DNA of 64,000 bases, from NCBI GenBank assembly GCA_963682055.1, contig OY821751.1, positions 1,178,001-1,242,000 on the forward strand, given 5' to 3'. A program made the translations under genes and the position numbers. Within the stretch, counting starts at the first letter, position 1, and the number at the start of each line of letters is the position of its first letter. Below the pieces are notes generated by a model, which worked only from the letters and a program-made list of their open reading frames with translations, did no database searches and was not told where the DNA came from. This DNA is from Primula veris. Taxonomy: Eukaryota > Streptophyta > Magnoliopsida > Ericales > Primulaceae. Shown one piece after another: positions 47,449 through 59,985 of the stretch.

Positions 47449-47800
47449 CCGAGCCGATGTGATTATATGGGGATTACAATATATCCTCTAAGTTTTGTTT
47501 CGCTGACAGTTTGACGGTTAACTAAGGTTGAGGAATATCGGTCTGAGTAAAATGTGAGTCAAGTACAATCGAGCCGATGTGATTATCTGAGGACTACAAT
47601 ATGTCTTTTAAATTTTGTTTCGTTGACAATTTGACGTACGTTTCACTAAGATTGAGGGAATGTCGGCCGAGTAAAATGTGAGTCAAGTACAATCGAGCCG
47701 ATGTAATTAATTATCTAGGGACTATAATTTGTCATTTAAAATTTGTTTCGTTCACAATTTAGCTGTTGACTAAGATTGAGGGAATGCTGGTCGACTAAAA
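47449..47800 (+). repeat. Three tandem copies of a 115-125 bp unit
   Basis: Each unit starts near CGAGCCGATGT(G/A)ATTA and ends near GTCAAGTACAATC. The paralogous region (about 52940-53060) has only one unit, so the array expanded after the duplication. Confidence 0.85.
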
Positions 47801-48098
47801 TATTGCAAGGCAATAACAATTTAATTGCTTACACAAATCTTATTAGGGTGAGACGACCATATATTGCTAAATAATATGACAGTCCAAACATCTATAAAAA
47901 ATAATTTAAAAATAATTATGAAAGCAGCTAAAAAACAGTTGTCAAACGGACCCTCGATGACCGCTTAATAAGTGTAGTAAAATTACACTTATTATTGTAT
48001 CAAAAAATATGAGAAATAAATGCCATGTTTTTAAACGGTTTGGCTAACAAGTGCCCCGACCATTGTTTAAGCCTTATTCATACATTAAATCAATATCA

Positions 48099-48388
48099 TT
48101 CTATTATAATAAGTCAACACAAATCAAATGAGTCTGTCCAATTTAGTCACTTTTTTCCAAAAATACTCATACACCTTTTATATTAATTATAATAATACCA
48201 TACTCAAATAAAAATATAAAAAATAAAAACTATTAAAACTATTTATCCATCTTTAACAACCAAACATTCTTTTAAATATTAAAATATATTTTTTTATTAT
48301 CCACATATTTATATCATAACTATACATATTTTCTAAATTTTTATTGCATTACGCTCCGCACAATCAACGTGTGGGGCACGATTACTAG
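48099..48388 (+). mobile_element. Probable short Helitron
   Basis: The right end (CGTGTGGGGCACGATTACTAG then T, CTAG at 48385-48388) matches the Helitron end at 24871-24910, with a weaker terminal hairpin. TCTATTATAATAAG near 48100 is a possible 5' end. About 290 bp, AT-rich, no coding capacity. Confidence 0.4.
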
Positions 48389-48983
48389 TAGTTATTTTTG
48401 GTTAGTGTAAATCCGATTGATTTCCTAATCTATCAATTAATAGTTTATGCTAATAGTATTTACAATTGATATATTTATTATTTAATAACTAAAAACCATT
48501 TTTTCAATACAATAAAACTCAAATAAAAACATGAAACTCTAATTGAAATTACCCTAAAATTAAATACTAATTAAATAAAAAAACTAAAAACAAATTTTTC
48601 AACACAATAAAACTCAAATAAAAATATTTTTTAACGTGGATGAAAAGGTTTGTTCTCTGCTTATTACATAGATGATAGAATAGTTTATTTGAATGGTAGA
48701 AAATGAAATATGGAGATATATCAAATAAAATGTTGATACACTTATTTCCTTAACAAAATATTTATTACAGATTTAAATAGTCCTAAAAATCTCTCCAAAG
48801 TTTATTTCCATATCTCACAAAAATTAATTTATTCTACCAATCTCAAATATCTTAACTTAATTTTAAACCTTAACCAATGCTGGGGCATTAGTTAGCTTTT
48901 TCCATTTTTAAATACAACAATTAAAAAAAAGAAACAAGTATCTTATCAAAAAACCCAATCGCTTGAATATCCTCTTCTCCAAC

Positions 48984-49186
48984 CACTACAACAAAAAATT
49001 CATTTAACATCATAATTTTTTTCCGGTTATGTTGCTAAAGTGGTTGTGGCTAAATTTTAGCAACAGTTTAATAATAAATAACAACATAGTTTGTTACTAA
49101 ACTGTTGCTAAAATTTAATAACAATCACTTAGCAACATAACCGAAAAAAATTGCATACGATGTTAAATTAACTTTTTCTTGTACCG
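48984..49186. mobile_element. CACTA-type MITE with empty site in the paralogue
   Basis: 203 bp, target duplication AAC (48981-48983, 49187-49189). It begins CACTACAACAAAAAATT; its reverse-complemented end reads CGGTACAAGAAAAAGTT. Almost the whole element is one hairpin (GGTTATGTTGCTAA...TTAGCAACATAACC). The paralogous site at about 54158 lacks it. Confidence 0.82.
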
Positions 49187-49290
49187 AACAAACACCGGTC
49201 GAATAAAAAAGATCTCATTTTGACCATAAATTCTGGCCAAATCAGGTACTTTGCTTAAAGAAATTCTAGTTTTTTTTTTTTATGTTTCTA

Positions 49291-49568
49291 TGAATAATAA
49301 TTGGTATCTGTTGGGTAACATTTTTTCAACTTTTGTATAACTATATAGATATAGAGCATTCTTAAATAGTCAATTGAGAATGCTCTTATAGTATATATGA
49401 ATTGCCTTTATACAAGATAAGTGGATAACTAAAACACTTCAAATATGCAATTTCATGATACAATAAAGATTCCAACAGTAAGCGAAAACTAACTCAAACC
49501 TGAATTATTTTTAAAAACACAAAAATGAACAACATATAAATAAATAAACACTTTATTTATTGAAATTT
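49291..49568 (-). other. 3' flank of KIN-C
   Basis: Homologous to the KIN-B 3' flank up to about 49306. An AATAAA motif (minus strand, about 49553-49562) closely follows the stop codon. Confidence 0.5.
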
Positions 49569-51002
49569 TTAGTTGTTCATGCCAGTTGCATTCTTAACAG
49601 CCTCAGTAGCTCCATGTGCCTTTTCCTGCACTGTTTGCCCAGCCTGCAAAGTAATAATAAAAATTGCATTTTAGATTTTCATAATGTAACAACTAAATAA
49701 TAATCATGAAGTAATGTAATACATATAGATGTGTCTTATATTATTTTATTCAATTTTCCCACAGGTAAAAACTAATTGACATTTTATTATACTTTTAGTG
49801 TACATATAAGTACAAAAGTATACTTATTTGATTGAGATAGAAAAGTATACTTTTTCTGAATACTTTTTAAGTAAGTAAATGTTATTTGGTGGACACAATA
49901 AGAGTATACTTTTAAACGAAAATGTTGTTTGGTAAAAATTGTTTACTTTTAACTTATTAAGCTGAAAATTATTATTCTATGCTATTTTTTTTTATATCTT
50001 TTATCTTAAAACAATCATTTGACCCATTTATAAAATACTATTGGTAAACAACTCGATTGGGAGAAAAACTAGTTATACTAATAATAAAATACTATGATGA
50101 TATTAAGAGTATTTGAACTTAATGAAGTTATAAATTAATATGTAAAAACGTAGATTTTTAATTACAGTAATTGTTTTCTAGTATTATATAAATGTATATC
50201 TATCAATGGACACCATCAACTGAATTTTGACCATGACAATGTTTAGTAAATGAAAACATCATTTTTATGAGCATGCCATACACTTTTATTTTGATTGACG
50301 AAATTTTCAATTAAGCGATTAATCATGTATTTAACAGTATGTATTACCGTAGAATTAGAAAAAGTCTAAACTGCATTTGATAAAAAAAAACGGCCATATT
50401 TGAAATGAAATATATTAAAAAAAAAGTATTGATTATAGTCGTAGAGTAAGATATTTTTCGGTTTTCACCTGCTGTGCGGATTCTTTAGCAGATTGGGCAG
50501 CATTGCTAGCCTTATCCATCATCTGGTTGCCTTGTTCCTGTAATATTTATTTACTTATATCATATATTTATACACCTATAAACTTAATTGCATTAATTAC
50601 TATATTGTTAGGACTAATATTTCCCGTTCTTAGGGATACTATTTTAACAAACTGTTCAGAAAAAATGGCTATTTTTTCCTCCAAGTTTTATCATTCGATG
50701 ATTAATTATGTTGTCCGATAGTCTCCATATATCTTTTGCATTCTTGAGTTGAAGCTTGGATAATTTTGAAGTATACTACCGAGCATTATCGAACCTTTTT
50801 GCCAAGTAAGAACATATCAACGGATCGGTTAGTTCAATGACTAACCGAATACAAAAATTACACTTCATATATATACTTTAAAGACACAAAAATAGAGTAA
50901 ATTTTGTTGAAATAAATGATGTATAACATAAGGAAAAATATATACCTGGACTTGGCCCTTAGCCTGACCAGCTTGGTAACTCGCATTTTGGGAATTATCC
51001 AT
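49569..51002 (-). CDS. KIN2: KIN2-like small LEA/stress protein, copy C
   Basis: Exons complement(50946..51002), complement(50469..50537) and complement(49569..49643) with GT/AG borders; 66 aa. Exon 1 and 2 products equal those of copy B. The last exon reads [20 protein letters not shown] then GMNN. The phases (0, 0) and exon lengths (57, 69 and 75 nt with stop) are identical in B and C. This copy keeps the uninterrupted intron 1, with GATAATGCTCGG (read on the minus strand, about 50786-50797) exactly where copy B has the Copia insertion. No lesions; the most likely functional member visible here. Confidence 0.9.
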
Positions 51003-51330
51003 TTATCTGAACTTGTTTTTGTGTATATATGAAAAAACTGGCTTATATTTGTGTAAATATTGTAAAGAATTTAATTGAAGATGAGAAATTGTGATCTTAT
51101 TTAAAAGTAACACGATGAGCCCTTTTTATAGTTTTCCTGGAAAACTATATGACTAACACGTGTACTGGAATTTATTCACAAATGTTACTTGTTTACTGAG
51201 TTTTAGCTTTTGCCAATGACTAGGGATTTATTATTATTATTATTAGGAGATCCATAAAATGTTCGAATTTGATTAATTTAGTTGAAGTTGTTGAGTGTAT
51301 CAAAACAAAAAATGGGGCTCTTAAATTTCT
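51003..51330 (-). promoter_or_regulatory. Promoter of KIN-C: TATA box and G-box/ABRE
   Basis: On the minus strand TATAAAAA lies at 51123-51130 and CACGTG at 51157-51162, at nearly the same distances from the ATG as in copy B. A TTA/ATT microsatellite lies at 51227-51245. Confidence 0.7.
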
Positions 51331-54300
51331 TAATTTGTACAAATTATGTTCACACTTACAAGAAACAAGAAATATATTAATGTTCAAAAAATTATAATTT
51401 CATTGCGCCATTTTACTTATATAATGCCCAAAAAATAAGTAAAAGATCTGTTCCACGAGTCTATATGTGGAATGTTTGATTATTTATATATAGTTGGGTG
51501 AACTCTGTTGTTAAATGTACGTGTGATTTAATTCAAGTATATTTAACTTTACGAGTTATGTCTATCATTATACTTAGGTTCCAACCTAACTGCATAACTG
51601 TAACTGCAAATATAACAGTGGATAGGAATTTCAAGGGCTTATATTATAAAATTATAAGTATTTGTGACAATACTTTTATATTCTTACTAATGTTCCCGGT
51701 CTTAGCTAGGGCAGGAAGAGGATGAGTCGTTCATGAATACCTCGTGTACGCACTCGTTAAGGTGAGATTCGTGTTTTTATTTATATAAGAACCGAACTTT
51801 CTACATCAATTTATAACTCGTTTGACAAATGAACGTACTAATTAACATGTGCATTACTCCTTTTTCTGCTCCTCAAAATAAAATTAGATTTATGTACATA
51901 TTAAATATAAAATTATGTGTCCATTGAATAATTTGTAAGATACGTTTTTTCTTTGGTCTAATTTTTGTCAGTTTAATTTTGCTGAGCGGAAAATCTTCTA
52001 TGCTTTTGAAAGATTAGTCTGCTTAACCAGTATATTTTTCAACTTCAGTAATGAGTATATAGTATAATATTACTTACATGTAGACCGTAGAATTCGATAA
52101 AATATATAAATAATCATTCCAAATGAATAATATATTGTATAATAATACGTTCGATCGCATGTTTAGAGAGAGCTGAGAAAATAATATATTTTTATTAATT
52201 CATAAAATGAATTGTTACATTTACAAATAAGTTCAGTCTATTTTATAATACAAGTTTCATGTATTTACATTTACAAATTGACCTTATGTATATACAAAAG
52301 TGACACATTTAGTCTAAAGAAACATTAGAAGCAATATAGTTTGATGAAGTATTCAATTAAGTCCTTAGATACCTGAAATATAACAAAAACACTACAAAAC
52401 ACAATAGTCATTCCAAACAGACATGGTAACAGAAATAACATTTGAAACAATAATATACAATATTTTAGATAATCAAACCGTCCGCAAATAAATATTTCAG
52501 CTCATTAAATGTTCGTTTTATGTTCTTTTTTCTAAGCACACATGAAAATTTTGAATTATCGAACAAAACATGTATAGACCTTGTCCCCCACTCTTTTTCT
52601 AGCAAATATGAAATTCGATCAAGATTTTAATTAAAGGACTTACCAAATAACAAAAAATGGAAATCTAAGAATGATTATCTTACTATTGATTCTTTATTTT
52701 CCATAATGTAAGTCCTGTAAAAATTCGTATTTTTCAGAAAGAAAAATCATACGCCGTTTTCATCAAAGTATATATGCCAGTTGATCATCGACTTAAATCA
52801 TGGGCTTGAATAGGGTAAAAATTGATGTCCAAAAATCCACAAAAATCGTTCGTTGATCCCTTTATAACTAGCGACCAATACAACCCTAATCGAACATTCA
52901 AAAGTTCGTCATTCATATCCTTCTGGGAGCTACGTACCGATGCACCCGACCCGCCCCGATTATATGGGAACCACACAATAGGTCCTTTGGATATTGTTTT
53001 GTCCACAATTTGACGGTTTGCTAAGATTGAGTAATGTCGGTTAGGTAGAATGTGAGTCAAGAACGTTTTACTTGTGCCTACACGAATCCTGCAAGGGTAA
53101 TGCTCGATGCTATATTGTTCATTTACATGTATAATCTTGCCAATGGGGCGATACGACTACACATCAGTATGTATTTGAATCAATGTATAATAGTCATCAC
53201 TATTTCGACCTTCATTTATGAAGTGCCAGTATGTAACGTTTTAGCATACGACTTGGAACTCTATTTAGGCTAGGTGTATGTTTATATGGTGACGTGCGCG
53301 TTTCGGAGACAGATAAGATATTATTTTAAAATTTTAGGAAAATGTTTTCGTAAAGATACATTTTAAAATCTTAGATAATACTTCACGAAAAATTCAACAA
53401 AACATTCAGAAAACTCATAAGATACTATTTTTTTGAAATAAAGTTAAAAAAAGGCATTGAAATATGATGAAATGAAGTTACTAAAGTATAATATATGATA
53501 TATTTTAAAAAAATATTCTCTTATTACTCATATAAATAGCTATTATATTATACTCTTAAGAAATTAAATATTTGTTCACTTTATTATCTGATTTCCGACC
53601 TAACGACAATGACTCGGTCTCTTCATTTTTAGAAGAAAAAAAAACACCAAAATTACATTTATGATGGTATGTATATCTTAGCATCTAGGGTGCATGGTTA
53701 CTGGCCTGACTATCGTACATGGTACGATACATGTACGATGATACGAGGATTTTGAACAAATTAGGGCACGGTACGTCAAATATTTTAATATATTTCTAAT
53801 ATATACATATTAATAGATTAACAAAATTTATCAAAACAATTAGTAATAATTAAAATGAAAGTTAAATTCATGCATTTAAAATATAGAAAATGGTGAGGAT
53901 ACGTCAGATCGGCTTTCGATAAATTTTATGTACAATAGTATTTGATATTTTTATATTTACTTACCCTACATAATTAATTAATTAATTTTTCGTAACAAAT
54001 AAAAATCATTGAAAATATAATTTAAAGTTATAATATGTCTTGACTTGACGCCATAATTTTTTAAAAGAATTAAAAAAAAGAATTTAAAAAAAAAAAGAAA
54101 ACAAAAAAACAAGAATCTTATCAAAAACCCCAATCACTTGAATATCCTCTTCTTCAATAAAAACCAGTTAAATTAAAAAAAGATCCCATTTTGACCATAA
54201 ATTCTCACCAAATCAGGTACTTTGCTTATAACCCACCAAGGAATTTATGTTTTTTTATGTTTCTATGAACAATTTATGGTGAAAAGATAGAATCTTGATG

Positions 54301-54341
54301 TTGATTCCTTTGTGGGATTTGAATTAAAGTTGTAATCTTTA
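51331..54341. other. Intergenic DNA and segmental duplication copy 2, up to FTSHI3
   Basis: 51690-54285 is the paralogue of 46390-49290 (see there). At 53690-53790 GTACGATAC/GTATCGTAC words occur in both orientations, a probable degraded inverted-repeat element. The last 60 bp before 54342 are the FTSHI3 5' leader. No further gene. Confidence 0.55.
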
Positions 54342-57300
54342 ATGGGTTCATTTGTTATTCTCTCAAGTAAAACTATTAGTACTCAAAAGGGTTTAAATTA
54401 TTCATTTTCTAATCCTAGTTACAATAATATTTCAGCTTGTTCTCAATCTTTAGGATTTTTTAGTTATGATAGTAATCAACATAGGTTGCAATTTAGTAGC
54501 CAAATTAGGTCTAAAGAAGTTAGAGATACACAATTTGGTTTGAAAAATAGGTTTTCGTTGAGGTTGCGTCTGCGGCTTAGATTGTTTTCGAAACGGATTA
54601 AAAGGGTTCCGATTCAGGCAGCTTTCGAGGACATTGGAATATTTTTAAGGAAAAATGCGAGAAGGGTCGCGTTAGCGGCTTCGATTTGTGTCACATTTGG
54701 TTTATGTTTATTATGTATGAAATTAACGGCTAGTCCGTCTCCTAAAACCGTTCCATACTCGGATTTAGTATCGAGTCTTGAAAATGGGACGGTGGAAAAA
54801 GTTTTGTTCGAAGAGGGTTCACGTCGTATATATTACAATTTGAACCCATTAGTTGAAAATGTTGATGAAAAAGTTCAAAATATTGATGTTCCGAAAGAGA
54901 GAGGGAAATCGGGTTTGAATACGTTATACAATTTTGTTATAAAGAGGAATTTGACCCCTTCCGCCCCGAAATGGGAATACTCTACGAGAAAGATTGAGAA
55001 CGACGAGAGCTTTCTCTTGAGTTTGATGAGGGAGAAAGGGGCAAGCTATAGCTCTGCACCTCCGTCTTTAGTCATGTCCATAAGGAGTGTTTTGGTTACG
55101 GTGTTGTGTTTATGGATCCCATTGACACCTCTTATGTGGCTTTTATATCGGCAACTTTCTAATGCTAATAGCCCCGCGAAGAAACGAAGGCCTAGTAGTG
55201 AATTAACTTCTTTTGATGATGTGGAGGGGGTTGATACCGCAAAAGTAGAGCTTATGGAGGTATGTGATTGTATTAAATTTCGACTTTATCCCAATTACTT
55301 AAGTTTTTTCATTTGAAGAAATTGGTTAGTCTTCGTAGTTGTATACATAAGTGAAATATATAATGGGAAATGATAATGATTCTTTCTTGCGATATCTTAG
55401 GACTACTAACTAATCTGTTTACAAAAAATATCCAAAGCTGAGTTCTTTTGCATTTATGACCTGAAAATTTCACATTTTATTGGGAAGGAATGCTATTTGT
55501 TACTCAGGTCTAGATTGGTTGCAGGTTTTGCTTTTTTTTGCTTAAAGATAGATTGAGTTAGGTTGGCCAGCTTGTATTTCAGGTTTTCTGATTTTTTGCC
55601 TTGAAAAAGCTAGAAGCAAATTCATTTTTTCCTTTTTCGTTCTGACACTTAAATAAGGGGAAAAAATTGCAACCAAAGCAAATTCATCTATGAGAAGAGT
55701 ATATGGATAGTGGTCAAAAGTTAAACTATGGATTTTGGTTACCAAAGTTCTACAAAGAGCAATCAAAGTTTAAAAATACTGTTCTTCTGAAGCACATTCT
55801 TAAACTTATTTTACGTTAGATAGCTTTTAATCTAAACACTTGTATCCTGCTATTACAAATGCCGAGTTTAGCAATTTTTCCTAAGCCTTTTGACCAAATG
55901 CTAATACATTTAGCATTTTTATTTTTATAGATAGTATCATGTCTGCAAGGCTCTACGAACTATGCCAAATTAGGCGCAAAGTTACCGCGAGGGGTACTAT
56001 TAGTGGGCCCACCAGGGACGGGTAAAACGTTACTCGCCCGAGCAGTGGCTGGGGAAGCCGGAGTACCCTTTTTCACAGTTTCTGCAAGTGAATTTGTTGA
56101 GCTTTTTGTCGGTAGAGGAGCTGCGAGAATTAGAGATCTTTTTAAGGTCGCAAGACAAAATTCTCCTTCTATTATATTTATAGATGAACTTGATGCTGTT
56201 GGGGGAAAACGAGGTAGGAGTTTCAATGACGAACGGGACCAAACACTTAACCAGGTAAAATCTAATTTCTCAAATCTAGTGAAATTAATGTTTTTCATTC
56301 GTGTTGTTATGCTACCAAAATCTACCCTCAATGAGGGACAATAGTAATAACTTGTTCGAATTATAATAGGAGTTAGTCTATTGGCCAAGTAAACATCAAA
56401 CTCCTGATAGTATATACTGAATACAAGTTTTTAAATTATGAAAATAATTGTTTAACAAACCATTTAATCTTGCTATGAAAATCAGTTGGCAAATACTAGC
56501 TTATTTCAATCATAGAACCCACCTCGTTCCATATTTAGTGTCCAGTATTCCATTTTTGGATATTGCAAACTTAGTTTTCACTTTCTGAATATTGCAGATA
56601 ATATCGTGAGTCTTTACTACTTGTTGGTATATTATATACCTAGATTACTAAAAAAAAGTGAAACTTGATGCACTGCCCAAAACCTTGAAATTATCAATAT
56701 TGAATATTTGAAAACTCTCTTTTTAACCTCTAATAATCTGTTCCGTAATCGCCTTTGTCAAACCATCACTTGTAATACGTCAAACCCATTTTCGTATTCA
56801 TTTATTTGACAGAATTAAACGGATTTTATTCTGATGTATACTAATATCTTTGAGTCTTTAAATTGTGAAAACATTGTAATAATATTATGTAATTTTGCTA
56901 TAAAGATCTTTCTAGAATAAGGAATAATAGTTTTTTTTTTATAAGCAAATAAGGAATAATACTAATAGCTTCTTTGAATCATAAAGTCATAGCAGTGAGT
57001 CCATTGTCTAACTTTTTCGTCCTTGTAGCTTTACGTATATTGTCTTATAAAAACTTTTACCCAAGTAAACTTGGACTTCTGATTTGTAATGAAATGAAGT
57101 ATTTAGAGGTAAACAAACTCTCAGCCTTGGATTTCTCAAGGCTCTCTCAACTTACCACATTGGACCTAGGACCGTGATAACGTCGTATCTAACTTAAATT
57201 ATCTTTCTTTAAAAGATTTTTATTAGAAAAAAGGCGTAATACTAATAGCATTCTCGAATAATAAGTTGCAGTAATGAGTCCAGTACCTAACTTTTTGTCA

Positions 57301-58966
57301 TGTGGCTTTACCTATATTGCAGCTATTGCTTTACCCTTAACTAGGTAAATTTTGCACTGCTAATTTATACTGGATTTAATTCTTGGTCCGTAGATATTGT
57401 TATAAAGAATATTTGCTTAGAATAGGGGGTATTACTAATAAGCATTGTGGGATCATTAGTCATGATAGTTTGCATGCTGTCTGAACATCAATTGTATGGT
57501 TCACCACCTTGTAAGTTGTATCCTCAACAGGTAAATTCCAACTTCTGATACATCCTGATCAAGTACTTTAATCATGAAAACGCTAGATAATTTTTGTTTC
57601 CTTGCTAAGAAAATCGCTGTTTGAAAGAAGGGGTAATATAAATAACTTATACGAATCAAAAGTAGTTTGTGTTCATTGCCTATTCTTTTTTTGTCATATA
57701 GCTTTACCTACATCCCCTTATCCATTGACATCATAGGAAATGAGTTGTGCCTCCCCTAACAAACAAAAACTATCAGTATTTACAAATGCTAAACTATTTG
57801 TCTTTTTCCAAAGGGTAATGCTAATTACGTAATATTCTGTGGTTTCAGTTATTGACCGAAATGGACGGGTTTGATTCGGACATGAAATTCGTCGTCATTG
57901 CAGCAACTAATAGGCCTGAAGCACTGGATCCCGCTCTATGCCGACCTGGAAGATTTTCAAGGAAAGTATACGTAGGAGAACCAGATGAATACGGGAGACG
58001 AAAAATCTTGGCCGTTCATTTACGAGGAATTCCATTAGAGGAAAACGCAAGTCTTATTTGTAGCTTAATTGCTTCTCTTACCCCAGGGTTTGTTGGTGCT
58101 GATCTGGCAAATATTGTTAATGAAGCTGCTTTGCTCACTGCTCGCAGAGGTCAGCTAAAATCTTATCGTATCTCCATTTATATGTCTTTTTCAAAATTTC
58201 CCTAAATAGAAAATGTAATTTCACATTAGTTTTGAGTTTGAAGGGTTAATTGTAGTTTTGTACAATCTATTGTAGTTTGCACACTGCCCAACAACCATTA
58301 TTAATTTGGTTACGGGTTAACATACTTTCAGTACTGTATCGATTCTGTGTAAACTGGTGACTGAAATGAGATGGAAAAAATAATTTCCTACTCATTTTAT
58401 TAGGACAGTGTACAAATTATAGAAAGGAATTAGTTGGTTCATCAATTAAAAGAGACAGAGAGATTTGTCAATAGGACATTGTGTCATATAAATTTGTCTC
58501 ATTGTGTGTACAACAACAAAATTAGCCTTGAAAATGCACATGACTAACAGTCGTCCAATCAGAACGACTGAGTTACCTCAGTTTTTTTGTAAGATCAGTG
58601 ATCGAGTTGGTACTGTTAATAGGACATTTACAAATTGTTAAACGTTGATAGCTTTGTATACGGTTGTTAAAAATAAGTGTATAATTACTTGGAATTTTTA
58701 GCATTGACGTGTTTGACTTAGATATAACTTGCAGTAAACTATATATGTATAACAATTACATGTTTGTTACTTTTACAGGTGGTGAATTTGTGACGAGGGA
58801 AGATTTTATGGAAGCTATAGAGAGAGCTAAATTTGGTATCAACGATAACACAACTAGACCTGCTACATTAACTAAGGAGCTCGGGAAGTTATTCCCTTGG
58901 ATGCCATCTTTAATGGGAAAAAACGATGGTTTACAAGGTCCTTTCGGCTATCAAGCTCTAAGCTGA
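54342..58966 (+). CDS. FTSHI3: FTSHI3-like inactive FtsH AAA protein, chloroplast
   Basis: Exons 54342-55259, 55931-56254, 57849-58149 and 58779-58966 join in frame to 576 aa. The N-terminus is Ser-rich and then Arg-rich ([12 protein letters not shown]), fitting a plastid transit peptide. Hydrophobic segments at about 109-128 and 248-268 bracket the FtsH extracellular-type domain ([17 protein letters not shown]). The AAA domain has Walker A GPPGTGKT 332-339, Walker B IIFIDE 387-392 and the second region of homology [18 protein letters not shown] with both arginines. After the AAA lid ([17 protein letters not shown]) only about 65 residues remain ([20 protein letters not shown]...PFGYQALS). 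The M41 peptidase domain with HEXXH is absent, which defines FTSHI proteins. Arabidopsis FTSHI3 is about 620 aa with a similar tail. Such proteins sit in the chloroplast envelope, where several FTSHI form a protein-import motor or FtsH hetero-complexes. Confidence 0.88.
56255..57848 (+). other. FTSHI3 intron 2 with decayed tandem repeats
   Basis: Four or five degenerate copies of an approximately 200-280 bp module, seen as AATACTAATAGC followed by CAGTGAGTCCA, CTAACTTTTT and GCTTTACCTATATTG near 56955, 57235, 57425 and 57630. They are followed by AGGTAAA(C/T)T...CTTCTGAT lines. Confidence 0.6.
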
Positions 58967-59985
58967 TGAGTGTATATTTTCCCCCCACTGTTGTACCATT
59001 TCTTTTACGTGTACTATATTTTTCTTTTACTTAACATGAATATCGAAAGTGTGTTCATGTTACTAAGTTGTTTAGGGTTATTTCTGTGGGCGTTTCGAGT
59101 TGCCCTTCAATTTTGAATAAATCATTGTTTGTTTGTAATTGTAATGGGCATTATTCATAAATAATCCAAGTATGTTGTGTTTTAGCAAAAATGTGAAATA
59201 CTGTCCCTACTGGGGGCTGTTTGATCGACATTTCGTACCCATGATTCTTTTTATTATTTTGCGTTTATATCGTATTGCATTTGTTTAGCCGGTTTAATAG
59301 CTAGTGTCTTTTCACTTTGTCAGAAAATGTTAAAGTTCTAAAGATTAATGAACGTAATGAGGTGGACAATGATTGATGGCTATTTAGTTCAACGTTGAAC
59401 GAATGAATGATATTGGGTTCAAACCTAACGAATGTTAGAACTCTTGATTCGGGTTCAGTGTAAATAAAAAATCATCACCTCCAATTTGCTGATGAAAGTA
59501 TGATGTTCAAGTTAGCATTGCTTTATAAATCTACTTTCATTCTTACAATGTACCTTAAAAAGTAGCCTACGCACCATTATCTAAATATATTGCAAAATTA
59601 CTTTGTTTTGAATTCAAAGCACATTCAAACAACACTTCGTATCAATAAATCACTTGTTTCCTCATAATTAAGCATCCAAATCACAAACTGGTACGGTGAA
59701 TACAAAAAATTAGCAGAGCGAAAGCATCAGGACAGTATTGAGAAGCAGGTACTATAGATTGATAATTTAGTGACTGATAATTAGAGGCCAAGGGATGCTT
59801 TATTTTCCGCGATGAACCGATCATTGAGAAGATCATATTCAATTTTGCATCATTTTTAACAATTACAACGTTGCGACTTGCGAGGCCCCCACCATCTCTT
59901 GGAGCAACAATTGGAAGAACTGGTGGATTTATTCATACACAAAGGCAATCTTTTATAAATCTTCAATTTTGTTTAGTTGAGCATC
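58967..59985. other. Intergenic space between FTSHI3 and ProDH (tail to tail)
   Basis: Holds both 3' UTRs. AATAAA-like signals occur at 59115-59121 (plus strand, GAATAAATC). No other gene seen. Confidence 0.5.

Larger units (their letters stand above)
46390..49290 (+). repeat. Segmental duplication, copy 1 (paralogue of 51690-54285)
   Basis: Colinear matches with 51690-54285 throughout: GTTCATGAA...ACTCGTTAA (46420/51730), AGAACCGAAC (46543/51788), TCTAGCAAATATGAAATT (47117/52600), CTTTCTGGGAG.TA (47427/52919), TGAATATCCTCTTCT (48964/54139) and CCAAATCAGGTACTTTGCTTA (49228/54207). It stops just after TTTATGTTTCTATGAA, about 60 bp before where the FTSHI3 start codon lies in copy 2. MITEs and tandem repeats account for much of the length difference. 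No gene inside. Confidence 0.75.
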
